Shown here one piece after another: positions 1 through 6,029 of a stretch of 7,115 bases of DNA. The number at the start of each line of letters is the position of its first letter. Position 1 is the stretch's first letter. Made by a program: the position numbers and the translations under genes. Origin of the DNA: Acidobacteriota bacterium (lineage in GTDB: Bacteria; Acidobacteriota; Thermoanaerobaculia; UBA5066); contig JAEUQS010000359.1 in NCBI GenBank assembly GCA_016789625.1, forward strand, positions 1 through 7,115, written 5' to 3'. The notes under the pieces are model-generated. The model had not been told where the DNA came from. It did no database searches and worked only from the letters and a program-made list of their open reading frames with translations.

Positions 1-615
1 GGCCTCGTCGACGCCGCGGTGGCCTATGCCCTCGTGCGCGAGCGGCGGCCGGGCCTCGTCGTCGAGGTGGGCGGCGGATTCAGCTCGCGCGTCCTCCGGA
101 CGGCGCTCGACGCCGGCGGGGGCGGGGGCCGGCTCGTGACGATCGACCCCGAGCCGCGGGCCGATCTGACGGGAGTCGTCTCCGAGCACCGGAAGGAGCG
201 CGTGGAGGACGTCCCCCTCGCGTTCTTCGAGGAGCTGCCCCCGGATTCCGTGCTGTTCATCGACTCGAGCCACCGCGCCGGCACCGGCAGCGACGTGAAC
301 TTCCTCTTCCTCGAGGTGCTGCCCGCGCTCGCGCCCGGCGTTCTCGTGCACGTGCACGACGTCTTCCTGCCCGAGGACTATCCGTTCGAATGGAACGCGT
401 CCGGACCCTTCTACACGGAGCAGTACCTGCTCCACGCGCTCCTGCTCTTCAGTCGCGGGTTCCGCGTCGTGTGGCCGGGCCGCCAGATGCTCCGCGAGCG
501 GCCGGCGCTGCTCGAGGCGGCGCTCGGCCCGGGCGTGAACCTCGGCCTCCACGGGAGCTTCTGGCTCGAGCGAAAAGTCAGCGCGCCGGAGGCGTTTCTC
601 GGCCCGGAGGGCTGA
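1..615 (+). CDS. Class I SAM-dependent methyltransferase, 5'-truncated by the window
   Basis: Partial gene: the frame is open from base 1 to the TGA at 613-615, so the true start probably lies upstream. An in-frame GTG at 19 exists, but it sits just before the first Rossmann strand and would leave no N-terminal helices. The visible protein has a glycine-rich SAM-binding motif (VVEVGGGFSS, about bases 58-87), then an acidic strand-2 motif (LVTIDPEP). Next come a strand-4 FIDSSH motif and the stretch VLVHVHDVFLPEDYP, a histidine/aspartate pattern I associate with Methyltransf_24-type enzymes. It ends with GSFWLERK, also typical of that group. These enzymes often modify small molecules or glycans; the substrate here cannot be told. 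Its stop codon faces the rnd stop across 4 bases. Nothing links it functionally to the dcw genes. Family assignment is firm, function is unknown. Confidence 0.8.
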   Translation, partial: GLVDAAVAYALVRERRPGLVVEVGGGFSSRVLRTALDAGGGGGRLVTIDPEPRADLTGVVSEHRKERVEDVPLAFFEELPPDSVLFIDSSHRAGTGSDVNFLFLEVLPALAPGVLVHVHDVFLPEDYPFEWNASGPFYTEQYLLHALLLFSRGFRVVWPGRQMLRERPALLEAALGPGVNLGLHGSFWLERKVSAPEAFLGPEG

Positions 616-619
616 ACAA

Positions 620-1768
620 CTACGTAGAGAGCAGGACCTCGGCGCGCCAGCGCGACACGCCCGATTCGGCGGCGAGCGTGGCCGGGCTCTCCGCGGTCCC
701 CAGCCGCAGCTGAGCGCGCGCCAGCGCGGCGACGGCGGCTTTCGGAGCGACCACCACCGGATCCATCCCGAGCAGGAGGGCCTTGGCATCGCGCTTCTTG
801 CGGAGCGCGTCCACGGCCCGCTCGAGCTGAGGATCGGCCTCGGCCTTCTCGCCGCGTTTCATGCCCGGCCAATCGGCGGCCGGCAGGGCCCGGGCGGCCT
901 CGAGCGCTTCCTTGAGCTTCCGCGCGAACGAGCCGGGGAGCGGCCGCGGACCGGGGAAGACCAACGCGATATCGCGTTCGCCCTTCGCCGCGAGCCTCGT
1001 GCCGTGAAGCAGCTTCTCGTTCGTCAGCACGCGGAACGGCGGACGGTCGAGCTCCTTGGCCCGCTCCTCGCGCACCGTCCAGAAGGCCTTCAGGAAAGCC
1101 CGCTCCCTGCTCGAGAGACCGTTCGCGCCCTTGATGCGCCAGTCGTTCTCGGGGTCGTCCTCGGCGGGCCGCATCTCGATCGCGACGAGCCGCGCGCACT
1201 CCTCGCGGTGCCACGCGAGCCGGTCCTTCGCGAGGAGCTCCTCGCGCAGCGCGGCGACGAGCGCGGGGAGGTGGAGGACGTCGGCCGCGGCGTAGGCGCG
1301 CATTTCGGGCGAGAGGGGACGCTCGCTCCAGTCGGCCCGCTGGTGGGCCTTGTCGAGCGTGATCGACAGGCGCTTGGTCAGGAGCGCCGAGAGGCCGAGC
1401 TCCTTCTCACCCAGGAGCTGCGCCGCGATCATCGTGTCGAAGACCTCCCGGGCGCGAAAGCCGTAGCCGCGGAAGAGAAGACGCAGGTCGTAGTCGGCTC
1501 CGTGGAGGAGCAGCGTGCGCTCGGCGAGCCGGTCGAAGAGCGGAGCCAGGGAGAGGCCGGGCGCGAGCGGATCGACGAGAAAAGCCGCGCCCCCGGTCGC
1601 GATCTGGAAGAGGCAGACCTTTTCGAAGTAGTGGTGGAAGGAGTCGGCCTCCGTGTCGATCGGCAGCTCCTCCGAGGGCGCCGCGTCGATGCGCGTCAGC
1701 AGCTCCTCCAAAAGAGGAGCGCTGTTCAGAAGGGGCGCAGGTTGGGCGTGAGTACTTGTATCTGTCAC
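620..1768 (-). CDS. rnd: Ribonuclease D (DEDDy 3'-5' exoribonuclease with HRDC domain)
   Basis: Cytoplasmic 3'-5' exonuclease that trims tRNA precursors and other structured RNAs. The 382-residue product matches usual RNase D length. The exonuclease domain covers roughly residues 13-190. All five expected DEDDy residues are visible: D38 and E40 in the IDTEAD motif, D94 in HGADYDL, and Y159 and D163 in YAAADVLHL. A conserved VCLFQIA strand and the DWSERPLS segment also fit. An HRDC-like domain follows at about 208-290, with SSRERAFLKAFWTVREERAKE and RPPFRVLTNEKLL-type motifs. The C-terminal 90 residues resemble the second helical domain of the family. The start is GTG at 1766-1768. An in-frame TGA lies upstream with no other start between, but no clear Shine-Dalgarno sequence precedes it, so the start is only moderately sure. 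It is divergent from mraZ and convergent with the methyltransferase. Confidence 0.93.
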   Translation of the reverse strand: MTDTSTHAQPAPLLNSAPLLEELLTRIDAAPSEELPIDTEADSFHHYFEKVCLFQIATGGAAFLVDPLAPGLSLAPLFDRLAERTLLLHGADYDLRLLFRGYGFRAREVFDTMIAAQLLGEKELGLSALLTKRLSITLDKAHQRADWSERPLSPEMRAYAAADVLHLPALVAALREELLAKDRLAWHREECARLVAIEMRPAEDDPENDWRIKGANGLSSRERAFLKAFWTVREERAKELDRPPFRVLTNEKLLHGTRLAAKGERDIALVFPGPRPLPGSFARKLKEALEAARALPAADWPGMKRGEKAEADPQLERAVDALRKKRDAKALLLGMDPVVVAPKAAVAALARAQLRLGTAESPATLAAESGVSRWRAEVLLST

Positions 1769-1830
1769 GTCGGGCGGAGGGTAGCACTGTGATCCTCAGG
1801 CCGTCCTCGGGCCTTACGGACACCTTTCGC

Positions 1831-1859
1831 TTGACTCGCCCGGAGGTGGGTTTGATACT
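1831..1859 (+). promoter_or_regulatory. Predicted sigma70-type promoter of the dcw operon
   Basis: A -35 hexamer TTGACT (1831-1836, 5 of 6 matches to consensus) is followed by an optimal 17-base spacer and a -10 hexamer GATACT (1854-1859, 4 of 6). It lies in the only non-coding gap upstream of mraZ, in a stretch less GC-rich than its surroundings. Transcription would begin near 1866, leaving a leader of about 75 bases before the mraZ ATG. This is pattern-based only; no start site has been measured. Confidence 0.65.
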
Positions 1860-1863
1860 GCGC

Positions 1864-1908
1864 GTGGAAAAAAGTGGCTGGATTGGGCAGTTTGTGGGTG
1901 TAGCGGGC
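1864..1908 (+). promoter_or_regulatory. Putative MraZ operator: GTGG/TGGG repeats at a 10-base period
   Basis: Five G-rich half-sites begin at 1864 (GTGGA), 1874 (GTGGC), 1884 (TGGGC), 1894 (GTGGG) and 1904 (CGGGC). They are spaced exactly 10 bases apart, so a GG pair recurs in the same register five times. MraZ proteins are known to bind direct TGGGN-type repeats separated by 5 bases near the mra promoter. The array begins at the predicted transcription start, just downstream of the -10 box, and lies upstream of mraZ itself. That position would suit autoregulation by blocking promoter clearance. The three GTGG/GTGGG copies are the best, and the fifth copy is weak. Confidence 0.6.
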
Positions 1909-1939
1909 CGAATACTGGCTTCTTTTTGGGGAATACGGG

Positions 1940-2386
1940 ATGGAACGCCTTCGCGGCAGCGCCGAGACCACCGTGGACGAGAAGGGCCGATTCAAGGTCC
2001 CGGCCGTCTTCCGTGAGTCGATCGAGGAGGCGTACGGCGTCGATCTCTTCATCACCTCGCTCACAGGTGACGACGTTCTGATCTACCCCATGCCGGTGTG
2101 GAACGGGTTCGAGGAGAAGCTCGCGAAGCTCCCCGCCGTGCACCGCACCAAGGCGAAGTTCCTCGAGCGCTTCAACACGTTCGGCCAGGAAGGCCGCATG
2201 GATGCCCAGGGGCGCGTGCTGATCCCGTCGCTCCTTCGCGACTCCGCCCGCATCGCGGGCGATGCGCTCGTGCTCGGACAGACCGACTCCTTGAAGCTCG
2301 TCGACAAGAAGCGCCACCTCGAATCTCTCAAGGCCATCCAGATCACCGACGAGGACTACGACGAGCTTGCGCGCCACCTCGTCTGA
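1940..2386 (+). CDS. mraZ: Transcriptional regulator MraZ
   Basis: DNA-binding regulator and first gene of the dcw cluster. MraZ forms ring-shaped oligomers and binds direct repeats in its own promoter, in E. coli repressing the cluster. The 148-residue protein is of normal length and shows the expected two SpoVT/AbrB-type half-domains. Each has a DxxGR signature: DEKGRFKVPAVFR at residues 13-25 and DAQGRVLIPSLLR at 88-100. Between them are the usual LFITSL and IYPMPVW strands. The ATG at 1940 is chosen because a G-rich stretch (GGGGA, 1928-1932) lies 7 bases upstream and the first half-domain follows directly. The likely operator and promoter lie just upstream. rsmH begins 18 bases after its stop, in the same reading frame. 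Confidence 0.95.
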   Translation: MERLRGSAETTVDEKGRFKVPAVFRESIEEAYGVDLFITSLTGDDVLIYPMPVWNGFEEKLAKLPAVHRTKAKFLERFNTFGQEGRMDAQGRVLIPSLLRDSARIAGDALVLGQTDSLKLVDKKRHLESLKAIQITDEDYDELARHLV

Positions 2387-2404
2387 CGCGAAGGGCAGGA
2401 CTGC

Positions 2405-3442
2405 ATGCAGGGTCGCGAAGGCGCCGGCGGTCCCGCAGGACCGCCTAGGGTTCCCGCCCAAGGGGCGGGATACCCGGTTCACCGCCCCGTTCTCCTCGCC
2501 GAGGCCGTCGCGTCGCTGCGCCCCGGGCGGGGCGGCACGTTCGTGGACGCCACGCTCGGGCTCGGCGGGCACGCCGAGGGCCTCCTCCTCGCCTCGCCCC
2601 GTGTGCGCGTCGTCGGCATCGATCGCGATCCCGAGGCGCTCCGCATCGCGCGGGAGCGGCTGGCCCGTTTCGGGGACCGCCTCGTCACCGTGGAAGGGCG
2701 CCACGAAGACCTCGCCCGGCACCTCGACGCGCTCGGGATCCCCCGCGTCGAAGGCGTTCTCGCAGACCTCGGGGTCTCGTCGATGCAGCTCGACGTGGCC
2801 GGCCGCGGCTTCTCCTTCCGTCACGACGGACCTCTCGACATGCGCATGGGGCGCGAGGGGCCGACGGCGGCGGATCTCGTCAACACGCTTTCACGAAACG
2901 AGCTCGGGCGGATCTTCCGCGAGTTCGGGGAGGAACGGATGGCCGATCGCATCGCGAGGGAAGTGGTGAAGGTCCGCGAGACCCAGCCGGTCTCGACCAC
3001 GGGAGAGATGCGCGAGCTCGTGCGCCGCGTCATCGGCTCGCACCGCGAACCCCAGAAGGACCCCGCGACCCGGGTCTTCCAGGCGCTGCGCATCGCGACG
3101 AACCGCGAGCTCGTGGACCTCGAGCGCTTTCTCGACGACTCGATCGAGCGCCTCTCGCTGGGCTCGACGCTCACGGTGCTCTCGTACCACTCGCTCGAGG
3201 ACCGCATCGTGAAGAACGTCTTCGCGCGGCACACCGCGGGCTGCACCTGCCCGCCTTCGTTCCCCGTTTGCGTCTGCTCGCGCCGCCGGGTCATGGAGCT
3301 CGTGGGGCGGAAGCCCGTGCGCGCGAGCCTCGAGGAGGTTGCCGGAAACCCCCGCTCCCGCTCCGCCAAGATGCGGACGATCGAGCGCGTCGCCGAGACC
3401 GAGGAGTCCGTCGAGGTCCCCGAAGGGTCTCCGCCGAGGTAG
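2405..3442 (+). CDS. rsmH: 16S rRNA (cytosine1402-N4)-methyltransferase RsmH (MraW)
   Basis: SAM-dependent enzyme that N4-methylates C1402 in the decoding centre of 16S rRNA. Motif I is VDATLGLGG (residues 47-55), with an acidic loop VVGIDRDP (69-76) after it. The catalytic-region motif is DLGVSS (120-125), followed by the family block FSFRHDGPLDMRM (135-147). SYHSLEDR lies at 260-267. A CTC-x6-CVC cysteine pattern (C280, C282, C289, C291), seen in many RsmH proteins, is intact. The 345-residue length is slightly above usual, owing to an extra glycine/proline-rich N-terminus of about 22 residues before the conserved HRPVLL. ATG 2405 is the only usable start: the upstream in-frame stop is the mraZ TGA, and no ATG, GTG or TTG lies between it and the conserved region. 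AGGA at 2397-2400 may serve as ribosome-binding site. A strong hairpin sits in the extra N-terminal codons. Confidence 0.96.
   Translation: MQGREGAGGPAGPPRVPAQGAGYPVHRPVLLAEAVASLRPGRGGTFVDATLGLGGHAEGLLLASPRVRVVGIDRDPEALRIARERLARFGDRLVTVEGRHEDLARHLDALGIPRVEGVLADLGVSSMQLDVAGRGFSFRHDGPLDMRMGREGPTAADLVNTLSRNELGRIFREFGEERMADRIAREVVKVRETQPVSTTGEMRELVRRVIGSHREPQKDPATRVFQALRIATNRELVDLERFLDDSIERLSLGSTLTVLSYHSLEDRIVKNVFARHTAGCTCPPSFPVCVCSRRRVMELVGRKPVRASLEEVAGNPRSRSAKMRTIERVAETEESVEVPEGSPPR
2448..2475 (+). other. Strong RNA hairpin within the first codons of rsmH
   Basis: A perfect 8-base-pair stem, TCCCGCCC (2452-2459) with GGGCGGGA (2463-2470), closes a 3-base loop AAG. It is extended by GGGT (2448-2451) pairing with ACCC (2472-2475) across a single bulged T at 2471, giving about 12 pairs, nearly all G-C. 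It lies 43-71 bases after the rsmH start, in codons that encode the non-conserved N-terminal extension. No T-tract follows, so it is not a standard intrinsic terminator. It could slow ribosomes, act as an attenuator, or be a chance product of high GC. Confidence 0.5.
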
Positions 3443-3444
3443 CG

Positions 3445-3903
3445 ATGTCGTCCTACGCCGTCTCGCGCCCCGTCGACAACCGGTTTCTCGTTCGCGAGCG
3501 CGACCGCCAGCGGACGCGCGAGCTCCTCGCGGTGGCCCTCGCGGCGCTGCCGCCCATGGCCGTGCTGTTCGCGGCCATCTGGGCGAACCTCGAGACGGTG
3601 CGCCTCGGGTACCAGATCGAGCATCTCGAGAAGCAGCGCGAGACGCTCGTCGAGAAGCGCCGCCAGCTCCTGGGCGACGAGGCCAAGGCCTCCTCTCTCG
3701 TGCGGGTCGAGGACATCGCCCGGAGGGAGCTGGGGCTCTCGGATGCCCTGCCGGGCCAGATCATCCTCGTGGAGGACGCGGTCGCGAAGGCGGCCACCGG
3801 CGCCGCTCCGGCCGGGCCCGCGACCCTTCCGGCGCCCGTCGTCCTTCCGGCCCCGGTGCCTGCAGCCGAGGGCCCGGCCAGCCCGACAGAGGAGGGTTTC
3901 TGA
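3445..3903 (+). CDS. ftsL: Cell division protein FtsL
   Basis: Small bitopic membrane protein of the divisome. FtsL normally forms a complex with FtsB and FtsQ (DivIC and DivIB in Gram-positives) and activates FtsW/FtsI. The 152-residue product has a basic cytoplasmic N-terminus (residues 1-26), one membrane segment at about 27-46 (LLAVALAALPPMAVLFAAIW), then a heptad-rich coiled coil at about 54-86. The family ending (VEDIARRELGL) is at 88-98. Residues from about 112 on are an alanine/proline-rich tail that is not typical of FtsL. ATG 3445 is chosen because GAGGT (3436-3440) lies just upstream and it starts 2 bases after the rsmH stop. An earlier in-frame start at 3268 would overlap rsmH deeply and adds only out-of-frame sequence. 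Identification rests on topology, the coiled coil and position, since FtsL sequence is poorly conserved. Confidence 0.87.
   Translation: MSSYAVSRPVDNRFLVRERDRQRTRELLAVALAALPPMAVLFAAIWANLETVRLGYQIEHLEKQRETLVEKRRQLLGDEAKASSLVRVEDIARRELGLSDALPGQIILVEDAVAKAATGAAPAGPATLPAPVVLPAPVPAAEGPASPTEEGF
3890..3902 (+). promoter_or_regulatory. Shine-Dalgarno and CTG start of ftsI, overlapping the ftsL stop
   Basis: A full AGGAGG (3890-3895) lies 4 bases before a CTG at 3900-3902, whose last two bases are the first two of the ftsL TGA. No ATG, GTG or TTG lies close enough to use this strong site in the ftsI frame; the next candidate, GTG at 3924, is 28 bases away. The CTGA arrangement mirrors the GTGA overlap at the ftsI/murE border. 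CTG is a rare start, so this is inference from spacing and geometry. Confidence 0.55.
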
Positions 3904-6029
3904 AGAAGCCCGTTCCGCCTGCCGTGGCCCGCGAGAGGAGGGCGTTCGTCCTTCTCGGAGGGGTCGTCCTGTGGATCGCCGTCCTGGCGGCCCGGCTGGT
4001 GGATCTGCAGATCGTGCGGCGTGCCGAGTTCGAGGCGCGCGCCCGCAAGCAGCACGAGCGCACGGTGGAGCTGCCCGCGCGCCGGGGCGGCATCGAGGAT
4101 CGCGAGGGCCGCCCCCTGGCGGTGACCGCGACGGTGGACAGCGTTTTTGCCATCCCCTCGGAGATCGCCGACGTTACGGCCACGTCGGCGAAGCTCGCCG
4201 AGATCCTCGGGATGCCCGCGCGTGAGATCGAGCGAAGGCTGAACGGCAGCGAGAGGGATTTCGCCTGGATCGCGCGCCGCGTGGACGACGACGTGGCGCG
4301 GCGGCTCCGGCAGAGGTCGATTCCCGGCGTCCGCACCATCAAGGAGTTCACCCGCCGGTATCCCCAGGGCTCGCTCGCCTCGAGCATCCTCGGCTACGTC
4401 GGCGCCGACAACCAGGGGCTCGGGGGCCTCGAGCACCGGGTCGACAAGGAGATCGGCGGCCGGCCCGCCCGCGTGACGCTCCTGCGCGACGCCGCGCAGC
4501 GCTCCTACGCCGCGACCACGGAGCGGGGCTCCCGCGCCGCCTTCTCGGGCGGCGTCGAGGGCGCGTCCCTCCGGCTGACCATCGACTCGGCGATCCAGCA
4601 CGTCGTGGAGCGCGAGCTCCTCGCGGCCGTCGAGACGTATCGCGCGCGCTCCGCGTCGGCGGTCGTGATGGATCCCGAGACGGGCGCGGTGCTCGCCCTC
4701 GCATCCGCGCCCACGTTCGATCCCGGCCGCTACACCGAGTCGAGCACCGAGGCGCGCCGCTGCCGGCCCGTGGCCGACGTCTACGAGCCGGGCTCGACGT
4801 TCAAGATCATCACCGCCGCGGCGGGCCTCGAGACCGGAACGGTCGACGCCGGCGACGCCATCGACTGCGGCGGCGGGACTCTGACCATCGGGAGCACCAC
4901 GATCCACGAGCACGGCCGCAACCGCTGGGGCGTGCTCTCGTTCACCGACGTCCTCGCGCACTCCTCCAACATCGGCATCGCGCACGTGGGTCTCGGGGTC
5001 GGCCGCGGACCGTTCTACGCGATGGTGAGGGCGTTCGGCTTCGGCGAGCGAACGGGCATCGAGGTGCCCGGCGAGACGCCCGGCCTTCTCCGCGAGCCGC
5101 GCACCTGGAGCGCGCTCACGCTGCCCACGATGTCGTTCGGGCAGGAGATCGGGGTCACCGTGCTCCAGATGGCGCGGGCCTACGCCGCGATCGCGAACGG
5201 CGGCCGCCTGCCCGTGCCGCACCTCGTGGCCGAGGTCCGGCGGCCCTCGGGGCGCGAGGACCGCGTTCCCGGCGAGCCGCTGCCGCGGGTGATCTCGGAG
5301 GCCACGGCCGCGCACCTGCGGGGCTTCCTTTCGAGCGTCGTGGACGCGGGAACGGGAAAGCTCGCCGTGATTCCCGGCTACACCGTGGCCGGCAAGACGG
5401 GCACGGCGCAGAAGGCCGTGCCCGGCGGCTACTCGCGCGACCGCTACGTCGCCTCGTTCATCGGCTTCGCTCCGGTCGAGGCGCCCCGCGTCGTCATCGC
5501 GGTCGTCGTCGACGAGCCGCGCGGAAAGATCTACGGCGGCGACGTGGCCGCGCCGGTGTTCTCGGCCATCGGCACCGACACGCTGCGCCTCCTGCGGGTG
5601 CCCTCGCGGCCCGATCCCACGTCCCTCCGCCCTTCGATCCTCGTGGCCGACCTCGAGTCGGGCGCGGCGCGGGCCACCGCGGGCAGCGTGCTCGGAGGCG
5701 GCCTTCTGCCGGCCTCGCTCCACCTGGGCGAGCCGGCGCCGGCACCGGGTTCCGCGGGCGATCTCGACGCCGACATCGCCGCGCTCGTCGAGGACGGCCT
5801 CGTCGTTCCCGATCTGTCCGGACTTCCCGCGAGCGACGCGGTGCGCGCGCTCTCGAAGCGCGGCCTCTCCGCCGGTCTCGCGGGCCGGGGGTTCGTCGTG
5901 GCCCAGGAGCCGGCCGCCGGAGACCGGGTCCCCGTGGGCACGAGGGTGAAGCTCACGCTCTCCCTCGCGCCACCCCCGCAGTCCGCCGCCGCGACCGTCT
6001 CCACCGCGGACGCCGGAGCGGTGCCGTGA
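3900..6029 (+). CDS. ftsI: Septal peptidoglycan transpeptidase FtsI (class B PBP) with a C-terminal PASTA domain
   Basis: Class B penicillin-binding protein that cross-links septal peptidoglycan in the periplasm, working with FtsW. With the CTG start it has 709 residues. A short cytoplasmic N-terminus is followed by a membrane segment at about 15-31 and the RLVDLQIV junction. The PBP dimerisation region begins with ARRGGIEDREGRPLAVT (R62-G63). The transpeptidase domain holds all three active-site motifs: STFK (S299 nucleophile, K302), SSN (S355-N357) and KTGT (499-502). A linker of about 60 residues leads to a single PASTA domain at about 635-688 (VVPDLSGLPASDAVRAL to VKLTLS). The frame is open far upstream to 3339 but that part only shadows rsmH and ftsL. 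If CTG is not used, GTG 3924 would start a protein eight residues shorter that still keeps the membrane segment. The 3' end overlaps murE by 4 bases. Confidence 0.94.
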   Translation: MKKPVPPAVARERRAFVLLGGVVLWIAVLAARLVDLQIVRRAEFEARARKQHERTVELPARRGGIEDREGRPLAVTATVDSVFAIPSEIADVTATSAKLAEILGMPAREIERRLNGSERDFAWIARRVDDDVARRLRQRSIPGVRTIKEFTRRYPQGSLASSILGYVGADNQGLGGLEHRVDKEIGGRPARVTLLRDAAQRSYAATTERGSRAAFSGGVEGASLRLTIDSAIQHVVERELLAAVETYRARSASAVVMDPETGAVLALASAPTFDPGRYTESSTEARRCRPVADVYEPGSTFKIITAAAGLETGTVDAGDAIDCGGGTLTIGSTTIHEHGRNRWGVLSFTDVLAHSSNIGIAHVGLGVGRGPFYAMVRAFGFGERTGIEVPGETPGLLREPRTWSALTLPTMSFGQEIGVTVLQMARAYAAIANGGRLPVPHLVAEVRRPSGREDRVPGEPLPRVISEATAAHLRGFLSSVVDAGTGKLAVIPGYTVAGKTGTAQKAVPGGYSRDRYVASFIGFAPVEAPRVVIAVVVDEPRGKIYGGDVAAPVFSAIGTDTLRLLRVPSRPDPTSLRPSILVADLESGAARATAGSVLGGGLLPASLHLGEPAPAPGSAGDLDADIAALVEDGLVVPDLSGLPASDAVRALSKRGLSAGLAGRGFVVAQEPAAGDRVPVGTRVKLTLSLAPPPQSAAATVSTADAGAVP

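Noticed and set aside
1778..1783. Possible rnd -10 box on the minus strand (TACCCT, with an upstream TGC)
   Set aside because: Only 4 of 6 consensus matches, no convincing -35 at the right distance, and it would leave a leader of only a few bases. Not strong enough to annotate.
1004..1792. 262-codon plus-strand frame opposite rnd
   Set aside because: rnd has all five DEDDy residues and an HRDC region on the minus strand. This frame is Arg/Glu/Leu-rich antisense translation.
2387..2475. Intrinsic terminator between mraZ and rsmH
   Set aside because: The 2448-2475 hairpin is strong, but no T-tract follows and the conserved rsmH coding region continues directly, so only a structural hairpin is reported.
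1814..2824. 336-codon minus-strand frame covering the mraZ promoter, mraZ and part of rsmH
   Set aside because: mraZ and rsmH motifs on the plus strand are unambiguous. The antisense product shows no domain and crosses the control region.
3339..3899. Upstream extension of the ftsI frame (to a possible start at 3339)
   Set aside because: It overlaps the end of rsmH and all of ftsL in another frame, reads as Arg/Pro/Gly-rich noise, and would place about 190 residues before the FtsI membrane segment.
3453..5723. Open reading frame of 756 codons on the minus strand opposite ftsL and ftsI
   Set aside because: Its composition is rich in Arg, Gly, Ala and His with no recognisable motif, and it mirrors the codon pattern of ftsI. 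Long antisense frames are common at this GC content.
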